From Bradyrhizobium sp. CCBAU 53338 (GTDB lineage: Bacteria; Pseudomonadota; Alphaproteobacteria; Rhizobiales; Xanthobacteraceae), in NCBI RefSeq assembly GCF_015291665.1, contig NZ_CP030049.1, positions 682,001-746,000 on the forward strand: a DNA stretch of 64,000 bases, given 5' to 3'. The position numbers and the translations under genes are program-made. Each line of letters opens with the position of its first letter. Position 1 is the stretch's first letter. Below, in pieces: positions 9,383-17,926 of this stretch. The notes under the pieces are model-generated. The model was given only the letters and a program-made list of their open reading frames with translations. It was not told the origin of the DNA and searched no databases.

Positions 9383-9465
9383 CGCGTCTGTCGCGGCGAT
9401 TGGCACGCTTCGCCGGCGTGTTTCGCGCGCCTGCAAGGAGCAGCAATCTTAAGGGGGAGTTGGCT

Positions 9466-10389
9466 TTGAACCTTCAAAAGTTGCGCGCGCTGCATAGTGT
9501 AATCGTGACCGGTTCGGTCACCGGGGCCGCAACTCGACTTCATTTGACCCAACCAGCGGTAAGCCGTTCGCTGTCTGCCCTTGAAGCGGAGCTGGGATTC
9601 AAGCTCTTCAACCGGCTTGGTGGGCGCCTGGTTCCGACTCCTCAAGGAGAAGCCTTCTCGCGGGAATGCGAGCGTATCCTGCTGGATATCGACGATCTTA
9701 CCCGCATCGGCAAAGAAATCCGCGCCAATCGAGGCGGTCGCCTTCGGATCGTGGCAATGCCACAACTCGCCCGAAGTCTACTCGTGCCGGCACTGGCCCA
9801 ATTTTCGAAGGAGTTTCCGAGTGTTTCGATTTCTTTGGAAGTCAGGGAAAGACGCGAAGTCGAACGTTGGGCTTCGGGACTTAGGTTCGACGTTGGGATA
9901 GTAATGCTCCCGACTCAATTTGAAATGTTGACGTCGCATTCCTTCGCCGAATTGGTTCCCGTTGCGGTGCTTCATCCCGATCATCCACTTGCGGCGAATA
10001 AGACGATTCTCCCCAGTGATCTGATCGAGGACCGTTTTATTGCGCTGGACCGGACGACGTTGTTGCGGCAGATCGTTGATGGAATGTACGTACAAGCTGG
10101 CCTTGCCGCGAACATTTGGGTTGAAGTGTCGTCGGCGTTCATCGCGTGCCAAATGGTGGGAGCCGGAATGGGTGTGTCGATATCGGATCCATTCAGCGCA
10201 GCGCTGCTAGCAGAGCGAGATGTCGTGGTTCGCCCTTGCAAGACGTCGGCAAGGCTCAACTATGCTTTCGTCTATCCGCGCCATTCGAAGAAGACGGCGC
10301 AGGCGGTCCGGTTTTCCGAAATCGTGAGGAGCACTCTGGAGAATTTGATGGGGCGGTTCGAATTCGTGCAAGGGCAAACAATTCGATAA
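9466..10389 (+). CDS. LysR-type transcriptional regulator
   Basis: This 307-residue regulator has helix-turn-helix 'VIVTGSVTGAATRLHLTQPAVSRSLSALEAELGFKLFNR' and substrate-domain segments 'GRLRIVAMPQLARSLLVPALAQF' and 'VGAGMGVSISDPFSA'. I place the start at TTG 9466 (N-L-Q-K-L), 6 bases after the GGGGGAG at 9453-9459; the in-frame ATG upstream would add unrelated sequence. The 'VSRSLSALEAELG' pattern resembles LysR proteins governing amino acid or opine transport. It sits immediately upstream of the EhuB-like gene in the same direction and probably regulates it. Confidence 0.92.
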   Translation: MNLQKLRALHSVIVTGSVTGAATRLHLTQPAVSRSLSALEAELGFKLFNRLGGRLVPTPQGEAFSRECERILLDIDDLTRIGKEIRANRGGRLRIVAMPQLARSLLVPALAQFSKEFPSVSISLEVRERREVERWASGLRFDVGIVMLPTQFEMLTSHSFAELVPVAVLHPDHPLAANKTILPSDLIEDRFIALDRTTLLRQIVDGMYVQAGLAANIWVEVSSAFIACQMVGAGMGVSISDPFSAALLAERDVVVRPCKTSARLNYAFVYPRHSKKTAQAVRFSEIVRSTLENLMGRFEFVQGQTIR

Positions 10390-10666
10390 ATTGCACTTCT
10401 TCCGTGCAGTGCTGTAGACGCGCGGGTCGCGGCGGTACGCACAGCCAACTTGACCACGTTTTCCTGAGGAATCGGGAGGATCCGGCAAGTCGCGCGTCCT
10501 CGATATTACAGCAAGTAATGCATCCATTACGCTAATTGAATTGCTGCGGTTCCGAATAACCCTTCAGATATGTAGGATGCGAGTCTGGCTCAATCCAAAC
10601 TGAGCAGAAGCCAAAAGAGATGCCGGTGTGTCAATGGCGACGCATTCGAGACAGATGAGGAAACAC

Positions 10667-11512
10667 ATGCTACGAACTTTGCATATTTTTCTAGCACTCG
10701 CTTTCCTGACTTTCTCGTCATCGAGTTTTGCCGGTGCCAGGCTGGACGACGCAAAGAAGAGCGGCCTTACCCTCGGCTTCAGCAACGAGCCGCCCTTCGC
10801 GTTCAAGCAGGCCGATGGATCATTGGCCGGGTCAGACTACGATCTCGCAAAGCTCGCATTCAACCGCCTTGGAGTAGAGCGGATCGAAGGAACGGTGGTT
10901 GCGTTCGGATCGCTCATCCCGGGACTTCAAGCCAAACGTTTCGATTTTATCGCGACCGGACTCTATATCCTTCCCGCGCGCTGCCTTCAGGTTCTCTTCA
11001 CCGAGCCCAACTTCACCGTTCAGGAAGGTCTTCTCGTTCGCAAAGGCAATCCCAAGCAAATCCATAGTCTTGACGACATCGTCAAACACGAGGACATCAA
11101 GGTTGGTGGCAACATAAGTGGCCAGCCGACACAGAATGCAGTCAAGGCCGGCGTGAAGGATAGCCAAATCACGCGTTTTCCGGACATCCCCTCCAATGTC
11201 GCGAGCCTGAAAGCGGGCAGGATCGACGGGGCATTGCTTATATCGGTAACTGCACGCTGGAACGCAAAGAACGATCCGACCCTGGAAGTCGCCGAACCAT
11301 ACACGGGCCTGCTCATAGATGGCAAGCCGAAGCAAGACTACGGCGCATTTGCCTTCCGTAAGGAGGATTCGGAGCTTCGGGACGCATTTAATGCCGAGAT
11401 GCTCAAGATCGTGCATTCTTCGGAATATGTTGAGATCCTGAAAAAGTACGGCATGACGCAGAACGAAGTGCCGGCGGCCGACGTCAAGCTCGATACTCTT
11501 TGTAAGCAGTAG
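10667..11512 (+). CDS. ehuB: Ectoine/polar amino acid ABC transporter substrate-binding protein, EhuB-like
   Basis: This periplasmic SBP family 3 protein has 281 residues, with a signal peptide (hydrophobic core 'LHIFLALAFLTF', cleavage near 'SFAGA'). Seen: 'GLTLGFSNEPPFAFKQADGSLAG', 'VVAFGSLIPGLQAKRFDFIATGLYILPARC' and a C-terminal 'LKKYGMTQNEVP'. The 'FGSLIPGL...RFD.IA.G.YI.P.RC' run matches EhuB of the ectoine/hydroxyectoine importer more closely than generic amino acid binders. The start at 10667 is supported by GAGG six bases upstream; starts at 10628, 10634 or 10655 are possible. It heads a four-gene importer (binding protein, two permeases, ATPase). Ectoine as ligand is unproven, because no ectoine breakdown genes (doeA/eutD) follow. 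Confidence 0.8.
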   Translation: MLRTLHIFLALAFLTFSSSSFAGARLDDAKKSGLTLGFSNEPPFAFKQADGSLAGSDYDLAKLAFNRLGVERIEGTVVAFGSLIPGLQAKRFDFIATGLYILPARCLQVLFTEPNFTVQEGLLVRKGNPKQIHSLDDIVKHEDIKVGGNISGQPTQNAVKAGVKDSQITRFPDIPSNVASLKAGRIDGALLISVTARWNAKNDPTLEVAEPYTGLLIDGKPKQDYGAFAFRKEDSELRDAFNAEMLKIVHSSEYVEILKKYGMTQNEVPAADVKLDTLCKQ

Positions 11513-11540
11513 GACTCGTGCCCGAAGCGGACGGTGACAG

Positions 11541-12224
11541 ATGTCGGCGCTCTACGAGGGTAGATGGCTGCTCCTTTCTGGTGCGGTAACGACGATGGCC
11601 CTTTACGCGCTCTCGACAGTATTGATGTTCGCTTGCGCGCTCGTTTTCGGTATCGCCAGGACATCCAAGAGCTGGTGGATCCGAACCATCAGTTTGCTCT
11701 ATGTCGAGATCTTCAGGGGCATATCTCTGGTGGTCGTCCTGTTCTGGCTCTACTTTGTTTTGCCGTTCTTCGGGGTTGCGATTTCCGCCTTTTGGGCGGC
11801 CACACTCGCCATAGGCATGTGCTTCGGGGCTTATGGAGCTGAGGTCGTCAGGACGGCGATCGGCGCTATCCCGCGGGGCCAGTATGACGCCGCCTTGGCG
11901 ATCAATATGGTGCCATCAATGATGATGCGCCGGATCATTCTTCCTCAAGCAATGCTGTCGATGATACCACCTCTCGGTAACCTCAGCATCCTGGTATTGA
12001 AAGCCACCTCGGTTGCCGCCTTGGCGACCGTTCCGGAACTGACTTTTGAAGCCTACTCTCTCAATATCAGAACCTTTCAGACCGTGCCGATCTATCTCGT
12101 TGTCATGATCTTCTATGTGGCTGCGGCGCAATTGATAGGAGCGGCAATCGCGTACGCAGAGCGACGTCTCGGGTTATGGCAGGGTAAGCCAACGCACGGC
12201 GCAACCAGGGGCTGGTCGGCATGA
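11541..12224 (+). CDS. ehuC: Amino acid ABC transporter permease (EhuC-like)
   Basis: This 227-residue HisM/GlnP-type permease has about five membrane segments. 'VEIFRGISLVVVLFWLYFVLP' is the family's 'EFFRGTPLLVQL' motif, and 'AAL AINMVPSMMMRRIILPQAMLSMIPPLGN' carries the EAA-like loop. Its stop overlaps the next permease start (ATGA, 12221-12224). It would form a heterodimeric channel with that permease for the EhuB-like binding protein. Confidence 0.85.
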   Translation: MSALYEGRWLLLSGAVTTMALYALSTVLMFACALVFGIARTSKSWWIRTISLLYVEIFRGISLVVVLFWLYFVLPFFGVAISAFWAATLAIGMCFGAYGAEVVRTAIGAIPRGQYDAALAINMVPSMMMRRIILPQAMLSMIPPLGNLSILVLKATSVAALATVPELTFEAYSLNIRTFQTVPIYLVVMIFYVAAAQLIGAAIAYAERRLGLWQGKPTHGATRGWSA

Positions 12225-12880
12225 AGGTCGATTTCCAATATGCCTGGGAGTTGCTTCCGCAACTCGTGGTCGCGGCGCAAACCACATTGCTCGCCGCCGT
12301 CCTCGGTTTTATCGCCTCCCTGCTTGGCGGCCTCCTTCTCTTTGCGCTGTACAGCGCTAAGCACCGTCTGACCAAAATCTTAGTTCGCGGCTACGTCGAA
12401 TTCGCAAGAGGGGTGCCGCTCCTGGTCCTGATCTATTTTCTGTACTTCGTGGGGCCTTCGGCAGGCGTCGTGATCAGCCCGCTGGTGACCGGCGTCATTG
12501 CTCTCGGCTTGCACTACAGTGCGTATATGGCCGAGGTCTACCGTGCCGCAATGATCGGTGTTCCGGCCGGGCAATGGGAGGCATCAACATCCATAAATCT
12601 CTCAACGTTCGACACATATCGGCGGATCATTGTTCCACAGATGATCCCATTCATCATTCCAAATGCCGGAAGTTACTTCGTCTACATGCTGAAGGACACG
12701 CCGCTGCTCGCATCCATATCCGTTTGGGAACTCATGGCCGTTGCTCAGGCGGAAGGAGCCAGGCGGTTTCAGTACTTTGAACCCATAACGATGGTTGGGA
12801 TAATGTTTCTCGTCCTCAGCATTGCCGGCGCGTTTCTCATCAACAGGCTCGAGCGACTGTCCCAGAAGGGATGGCGGTAA
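12221..12880 (+). CDS. ehuD: Amino acid ABC transporter permease (EhuD-like)
   Basis: This is the second HisM/GlnP-type permease (219 residues). Seen: 'YVEFARGVPLLVLIYFLYFVGP' (family RG-P-LLV motif), 'GLHYSAYMAEVYRAAMIGVPAGQWEAS' and the loop 'FDTYRRIIVPQMIPFIIPNAGS'. It is translationally coupled to the upstream permease. The following ATPase start is interlocked with its stop (TAATG around 12878-12882). Confidence 0.86.
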   Translation: MKVDFQYAWELLPQLVVAAQTTLLAAVLGFIASLLGGLLLFALYSAKHRLTKILVRGYVEFARGVPLLVLIYFLYFVGPSAGVVISPLVTGVIALGLHYSAYMAEVYRAAMIGVPAGQWEASTSINLSTFDTYRRIIVPQMIPFIIPNAGSYFVYMLKDTPLLASISVWELMAVAQAEGARRFQYFEPITMVGIMFLVLSIAGAFLINRLERLSQKGWR

Positions 12881-13659
12881 TGTCGGCCGGACCGTTCTCA
12901 GTACAGCTAAGGAACGTTACAAAACGTTTTGGGGCGTCCACGGTCCTAAATGACCTAAATCTCGAAGTCGGACAGGGTGAAAAGCTTGTGGTCATCGGTC
13001 CGAGTGGATCGGGAAAATCAACTCTCCTCAGGGTTCTCATGACATTGGAGGGAATCGACAGAGGCAGTGTCTCTATCTGCGGCCGTGAGTTGTGGTCGTG
13101 CGATTCGACCGGCGCAGCACGCCAAGCATCGGCCCGGCAAACACGTACGATTCGGAGCGATGTCGGCATGGTCTTTCAGAGCTTTAATCTTTTTCCTCAC
13201 CTTACGGCGCTTGAAAACGTGACCGAGGGACCGATTCGCGTCCTCAAGATGCCGAAGGAGAAAGCCGTGAGCCTCGGAAAGGAGCTGCTTCGAAGGGTGG
13301 GACTGGAAGATCGGTGCGACTACTACCCTGCGAGGATGTCAGGCGGTCAGCAACAAAGGGTTGCGATCGCGAGAGCAATGGCGATGAGACCGAAAATACT
13401 CCTATTCGACGAGGTGACCTCGGCGCTCGATCCTGAACTCGTTGGCGAGGTGCTAGCGGTCATTCGGGAGCTGACTCACCAAAAGGAACTGACGGTTATC
13501 ATGGTAACGCATCAGATGTCCTTCGCGCGAGAGATCGCCGACAGGGTTTGCTTCTTCGATCACGGCCGAATTGTCGAGGAAGGAGAGCCGTACCAGTTCT
13601 TTTCTCAACCGAAAAGCGCGAGAACCCAGGCGTTTCTAAAGTCGGTCCTGGACGCCTGA
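12880..13659 (+). CDS. ehuA: Amino acid ABC transporter ATP-binding protein (EhuA-like)
   Basis: This 259-residue GlnQ/HisP-type ATPase has Walker A 'GPSGSGKST', Q-loop 'MVFQSFNLFPHLTALENV', signature 'MSGGQQQRVAIARAM', Walker B 'LLFDEVTSALDPELV' and H-loop 'VMVTHQM'. 'FNLFPHLT' and 'TSALDPELV' are diagnostic of the polar amino acid subgroup. I prefer ATG 12880, since AAGGG lies about nine bases before it, over ATG 12871, which the same site abuts. It completes the importer 10667-13659. Confidence 0.9.
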   Translation: MSAGPFSVQLRNVTKRFGASTVLNDLNLEVGQGEKLVVIGPSGSGKSTLLRVLMTLEGIDRGSVSICGRELWSCDSTGAARQASARQTRTIRSDVGMVFQSFNLFPHLTALENVTEGPIRVLKMPKEKAVSLGKELLRRVGLEDRCDYYPARMSGGQQQRVAIARAMAMRPKILLFDEVTSALDPELVGEVLAVIRELTHQKELTVIMVTHQMSFAREIADRVCFFDHGRIVEEGEPYQFFSQPKSARTQAFLKSVLDA

Positions 13660-13703
13660 CGATCTTAGTCTCAGCAGTCGAATTCCTCTTAGGAGACACT
13701 CAA

Positions 13704-14570
13704 ATGACTTCCAGATCCATTTCGATGCCCGAGCCGGAGAATGCTCAGACTCGCCGGTCGGCGCGCAAAGAAACGGTCTACGCCGTCGGACAAATTCCGG
13801 CGCTCGATATGGAATTCTACCAGAACGTTGGGTCCGGTGCTGAGAAAGTGTCGGAGTTGACGATCCCTGCTCGGGATGGCGGCGCGTTCGAAGTGCCTGC
13901 CGGGCACCTCTTTCGGATCGTGAGCGTGGAGGGATCGCAGGTTGGTGATTTTAATCTTTGGAATAGCGACAATCTTTCTGAACACTTCTACAGCGGTAAG
14001 ACGCGGGCGATTCATGCGACGCACATTTCTACTGGTGATCGCCTGTGGAGCAGCATGCCATACCTGAGGCCGATGGCGACTATCACTTACGACAGTCTGG
14101 GATGGTATGGGTGGGATTCCGATGGTTGTGGAATTCACGATGTGATCGGAACACGCTGCGACCCTTACACGAGAAGAATGATAACCGGTGAAGATTACGA
14201 TCACTGTTGCCATTCCAATCTCGTTCGAGCCCTATCTGCCTTCAGAAAGATTTCGGCGAAGGAAGCCGAGGGCTACGTGCACGACGTCATGAACGTCTTT
14301 ATGTGCACAGGCTTCGATGTCGAAAGTCACGAGTATATCAAAAAGGCAAGCCCGGTTCGTCCAGGCGACTTCATCGAATTCTTCGCGGAGATCAATCTCC
14401 TTGGTGCGCTATCCGCCTGTCCCGGCGGCGACTGTGGGCCGCGGGTCCCAGGGCAGACCCCCAAGTGCTATCCCCTGAAGGTGGAAATCCTTCGTCCCGC
14501 GAAGGGCGCGCTGAATGGTTGGAAGTCGCCTGAACCCTCGCCCTACAAAGGCAAGCACGGGATGAGCTGA
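13704..14570 (+). CDS. DUF1989 / urea carboxylase-associated family protein
   Basis: This 288-residue DUF1989 (PF09347) protein starts at 13704 behind AGGAGAC. Seen: 'GGAFEVPAGHLFRIVSVEGSQVGDFNLWNSDN', 'DRLWSSMPYLRPMATITYDSLG', 'CGIHDVIGTRCDPY', 'CCHSNL', 'NVFMCTGFDV' and a Cys-rich 'LSACPGGDCGPRVPGQTPKCYPL'. The conserved Cys and His residues are typical and probably bind metal. Family members flank urea/guanidine carboxylase genes, and two-subunit versions act as carboxyguanidine deiminase. Here there is one copy, placed right after the Ehu-like importer, so it probably acts on the imported compound. Exact reaction unknown. Confidence 0.8.
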   Translation: MTSRSISMPEPENAQTRRSARKETVYAVGQIPALDMEFYQNVGSGAEKVSELTIPARDGGAFEVPAGHLFRIVSVEGSQVGDFNLWNSDNLSEHFYSGKTRAIHATHISTGDRLWSSMPYLRPMATITYDSLGWYGWDSDGCGIHDVIGTRCDPYTRRMITGEDYDHCCHSNLVRALSAFRKISAKEAEGYVHDVMNVFMCTGFDVESHEYIKKASPVRPGDFIEFFAEINLLGALSACPGGDCGPRVPGQTPKCYPLKVEILRPAKGALNGWKSPEPSPYKGKHGMS

Positions 14571-14862
14571 TTTGCGGAGCGCATTGTAAGAGCCGATTAA
14601 CATCAAGGCGCTCGGAAATACCGTCGGCAGCTAGGCGCCGACCGGAATGGCGTCAGCCGTGCCAAGTTGACGCCGCGTTTGGGTTTGAAGTGCAACCGCG
14701 ACAGCGAATTTCGAGATTATTCTCGTCATGCATGGTTGCAGGCGCTTTAGTAATTGGCGTCGTGGCGAGGCGTGATTGATAATTTGGCCCCATAAGCGAT
14801 CGGTCAATCCTGTCCGCTGTGGCCAGGCCGACAGCAATTGCTCATCGGTGGTAGGATCCGGA

Positions 14863-15515
14863 ATGTCCAGTGACGTGTCGAGCTTTCCCGCACAATTGAT
14901 GCAGGGCTACGCCGCTTTCATGTTGGACCGCTTTCCTCAGGAACGACAAAGGTTCGATTCATTGGCCGCGCGCGGGGCAGTCACCGGAAGCCCTGGTGAT
15001 CGGATGTTGCGACAGCCGCGTTTCACCCGAATTGATATTCAATGCGAGACCCGAGGAAATCTTCGTCATCAGAAACGTTGCAGCGCGTACCGCCCTTCGG
15101 TGTCGAGGGAGAATTCCACGCCGCCGGGGCTGCTCTGGTTGTGCTCGGTCACGCCCGGTGTGGGGCGTCCCCGCTTATGCCAAAGGCAAGGTATCGGCCT
15201 CACCAGAAAGCTTCACGACTCCATGGATGCAACGTCTGGTCCCGGTGGCGCACAGAGCTGGCCGTGTTGCGGCGGCCTGGACGACGATCACACCGACTTG
15301 GAGCTGGCTGCGATCGATCAGTCCTTGCTCAATCTAATGAGTTTTCCGTGGTGTGCGATCGCGTAGGTCGCAAGCAGCTCACGTTGCATGGATCGTATTT
15401 CGAGATTGCGAACGGTGTTCTGCACATACGAGATCGAGAGACCGGCAAATCTGATCCAGCGTGTGCGGACCGTTTTACGGACGCGATTACCTGTGCATCC
15501 GGACGATATCGATGA
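14863..15515 (+). pseudogene. Frameshifted beta-carbonic anhydrase
   Basis: A beta-class carbonic anhydrase can be followed across all three plus frames. From ATG 14863: 'AQLMQGYAAFMLDRFPQERQRFDSLAARG'; then from about 14992 another frame: 'VIGCCDSRVSPELIFNARPEEIFVIRNVA'; then 'ALVVLGHARCGA' in the third; back to 'AYAKGKVSASPESF...WMQRLVPVAHRAG'; then 'IDQSLLNLMSFP'; and finally 'RKQLTLHGSYFEIANGVLHIRD'. The zinc ligand motifs (CCDSR and H-x-x-C in GHARCG) survive as sequence but in different frames. At least four frameshifts make it non-functional. It lies upstream of a biotin-carboxylase operon, which would consume bicarbonate. Confidence 0.88.
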
Positions 15516-15611
15516 GGGGGCCGCTCCTGCGCCGATAGGTTTGAAATCGAAATCGGCTCGCGAATGGCCTGCTGCACATCCGGCAGATGACAACGACGAG
15601 AGGAACTACCA

Positions 15612-16847
15612 ATGACAGTCTTCGACGCCGCGTCTGCGTCCAACCGCTCCGAGTTTGCCGCACGCGTGAATCGAATTCAACCGTCGCAGAGTGGTGCTGC
15701 GGCCCAGCGAGTGCGGGAATTGCAGGCTCAGGGGCGAACAATTCTCAATCTGACCCAGGGTGAACCCGACTTCGACACACCCGATAATGTCGTGCAGGCT
15801 GCGCTCGCCGCCATGAAGAGGGGCGAGACGAAGTATACCAACACGGATGGTACGGCAGTCCTGAAAGAGACAATTGCGAAGAAATTCGCGCGTGAGAACG
15901 GCCTCTCCTACAAGGTCAGTCAAATTTCGGTCGCCAACGGCGCCAAACAAATCTTATTCAATGCGTTGGCGGCGACGTTGGATCACGGAGACGAGGTCAT
16001 CATCCCGGCTCCGTACTGGGTGTCGTACCCGGAAATGGTGTCGTTCTTCGGTGGGGTACCCAAAATCGTCGCTTGCCCGGCGGCGAGGAACTTCAAGCTC
16101 GATCCGATCGATTTGGAACGTGCGATCACGTCGAGGACTCGGTGGCTCCTCTTGAACTCGCCTTCTAATCCCACGGGGGCCGTATACACGCGCAGGGAGC
16201 TGGAGCCAATCATCGATGTATTGCGAAGAAATCCGCACGTCTGGCTCCTTAGCGACGACATATACGAGCATCTTGTCTATGACGGGCTCGAATATTGTAC
16301 GCCGGCGGCGATCGATCAGTCCGTCGCGGAGCGAACCCTGGTCGTCAATGGCGTCTCGAAGGCCTATTGTATGACGGGTTGGCGCATCGGTTATGCCGCG
16401 GGTCCGGCGAAGTTGATATCCCAAATGGCGAAATTGCAATCTCAGGCCACGGCCAATCCATCGTCCATCAGCCAAGCTGCGGCCGTCGAGGCTTTGAACG
16501 GGCCGCAAGAGGGGCTTCGAGAGCGAGCAGAGAAATATCAACGACGGCGCAATCTGGTTCTGGAAGGACTCGCGTCCGTGCCCGGGTTGGCTTGCGACAA
16601 GCCGTCCGGCGCCTTTTACGTCTTCCCCTCCTGCCGCGACCTGATCGGAAAGCGGACCCCGGACGGAACCGTCCTTGCCGATGACAAGGACTTTTGCAAG
16701 TATCTCCTCGATGCCGAAGGGGTGGCGGTGGTGCACGGAGCGGCCTATGGCTTATCGCCCCACTTCAGAATCTCATATGCTACTGCGGACGAAACCTTAA
16801 AGGAGGCCTGTGTCCGCATAGCCCGGGCATGCAGTCGACTGAGTTGA
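15612..16847 (+). CDS. PLP-dependent class I/II aminotransferase (aspartate aminotransferase-like)
   Basis: This 411-residue fold-type I aminotransferase starts at 15612 after AGAGGAAC. Seen: 'TILNLTQGEPDFDTPDNVVQAA', 'YTNTDGTAVLKETIAKKF', 'SVANGAKQILFNALAA', 'NSPSNPTGAVY' (Asn and Pro of the active site), 'LLSDDIYEHLVYDG' and the PLP lysine in 'VNGVSKAYCMTGWRIGYAAGP'. C-terminal 'FRISYATADETLKEACVRI' supplies the carboxylate-binding Arg. It resembles the bacterial Asp/aromatic subgroup. It stands between the dead carbonic anhydrase and the biotin-dependent operon, but a 317-base gap separates it from the latter, so it need not be co-transcribed. Confidence 0.9.
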   Translation: MTVFDAASASNRSEFAARVNRIQPSQSGAAAQRVRELQAQGRTILNLTQGEPDFDTPDNVVQAALAAMKRGETKYTNTDGTAVLKETIAKKFARENGLSYKVSQISVANGAKQILFNALAATLDHGDEVIIPAPYWVSYPEMVSFFGGVPKIVACPAARNFKLDPIDLERAITSRTRWLLLNSPSNPTGAVYTRRELEPIIDVLRRNPHVWLLSDDIYEHLVYDGLEYCTPAAIDQSVAERTLVVNGVSKAYCMTGWRIGYAAGPAKLISQMAKLQSQATANPSSISQAAAVEALNGPQEGLRERAEKYQRRRNLVLEGLASVPGLACDKPSGAFYVFPSCRDLIGKRTPDGTVLADDKDFCKYLLDAEGVAVVHGAAYGLSPHFRISYATADETLKEACVRIARACSRLS

Positions 16848-17164
16848 TGCAGCTCGCTGCCCTGACAATACGTGTGGAGCGATGTCGGACCACATTCGAG
16901 CAGCTCATATCGTTTTGCGGTTCATCGGGTCCGTGATGCGAAATGGAGATCTGCGACATGATGTCATCATTGCTCCAGGGCCGCATGAGCTCTCTAACCA
17001 GCGTTCTGTATCGCGGCCAAACGGGCGAACCGCCAAGATCAACTCATCGAGCTGGCCGCTGAGCTGGTCTTGCAAAACCGCCTCCACGAAAGTCGAGGTA
17101 TTTGGTAGCTTGAAATAATACTACCAAATGGCTAGCCTCAAAGCGATCGACAAGGGAGGAAGTA
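16848..17164. other. 317-base intergenic region with promoter and possible coding remnant
   Basis: No intact gene. One plus frame around 17018-17105 reads like a protein end ('DQLIELAAELVLQNRLHESRG') but has no start and may be a relic. The 3' end holds a strong inverted repeat (17100-17129) and the GGGAGG ribosome site of the next gene. The promoter of the 17165-26858 operon must lie here. Confidence 0.5.
17100..17129. promoter_or_regulatory. 9-bp perfect inverted repeat upstream of the biotin-dependent operon
   Basis: ATTTGGTAG, 12 A/T-rich bases, then CTACCAAAT, ending 35 bases before the ATG at 17165. The arms are perfect, and the centre (CTTGAAATAATA) is A/T-rich in a G/C-rich genome. 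This fits an operator for a dimeric regulator over the promoter or start region of the operon; the half-site GGTAG/CTACC resembles GntR/FCD sites only loosely. No regulator gene is adjacent, so the partner is unknown. Confidence 0.5.
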
Positions 17165-17926
17165 ATGGCCGCCATTCGACGGATAGGTATCCTCGCGCCG
17201 CCGATAAATGTGGCTATGGAAACCGAGCTACCGTCCTACGTTCCTCCCAATGTCAAGCTCAATCACAACAGGCTCACCAAACCCGGCACCGCTATAGCGA
17301 AGGAAGCGCAGCTCGCTATGGCCAACTCGTTGGATCGAGCGGCCTCGGATCTCGCACAGGCGAATCCGGAGGTGATAGTTTACGGATGTACGAGTGCCAG
17401 CTTCCTAGAGGGGCTAGGCAACGAAGCCAAGCTAGCCGACCGCATCACGATGTTGACCGGAATTCCCGCTGTCACCACTTCAACAGCCGTCATCGAAGCC
17501 TTGAAGGCCGTTCGGGCGACCAGAGTATTCATGCTCACTCCCTATCCGGATCTAATCAACAAGGAAGAGGCCCTCTTTCTGCAGCACTATGGCTTCGGCG
17601 TGGAGGCCGTCGATTCCTTCTTTTGCGCAGATGGACGACAGATCCTGACCATCTCGTCGGCGGACGTTGCCTCCAAGGTGCTCTCAAGCCGTGAGGTCAT
17701 TTCAAGGTGTGACGCCGTGTTTGTCAGTTGCACCAATTTGCTGGTGATGGATCAAATCGACCGATTGGAAAGGGAATTGAACCTGCCGGTTGTCACCTCG
17801 AACCAAGCCTCTCTTTGGGCGGCACTCCGAAGGATGAAGATCGATGTCACCTCAACGGGGGTAGGCCGCCTGTTCAAGGAGCGGCGGCCACAAGAAGCAC
17901 CGGTATTCGAGTTGAGCAATGCCTAA
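17165..17926 (+). CDS. Maleate cis-trans isomerase / arylmalonate decarboxylase-like (Asp/Glu racemase superfamily)
   Basis: This 253-residue protein has two cysteine loops at the expected positions: 'VIVYGCTSASFLEG' (about residue 75) and 'AVFVSCTNLLVMD' (about residue 190). These give the two-Cys active site of maleate isomerase, Asp/Glu racemase and hydantoin racemase-type enzymes. N-terminal 'RRIGILAPPINVAMETEL' and 'TGIPAVTTSTAVIEAL' fit the maleate isomerase branch best. It has a strong ribosome site (GGGAGG). It opens the operon ahead of the ABC importer, so it probably handles the imported or released compound. Isomerisation of a maleate-like diacid or racemisation of an amide are the main options. 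Confidence 0.82.
   Translation: MAAIRRIGILAPPINVAMETELPSYVPPNVKLNHNRLTKPGTAIAKEAQLAMANSLDRAASDLAQANPEVIVYGCTSASFLEGLGNEAKLADRITMLTGIPAVTTSTAVIEALKAVRATRVFMLTPYPDLINKEEALFLQHYGFGVEAVDSFFCADGRQILTISSADVASKVLSSREVISRCDAVFVSCTNLLVMDQIDRLERELNLPVVTSNQASLWAALRRMKIDVTSTGVGRLFKERRPQEAPVFELSNA

Noticed and set aside
14776..15366. Treating the 196-residue frame as an intact hypothetical gene
   Set aside because: Only its first and last parts match carbonic anhydrase; the middle is frameshifted sequence, so the locus is a pseudogene.
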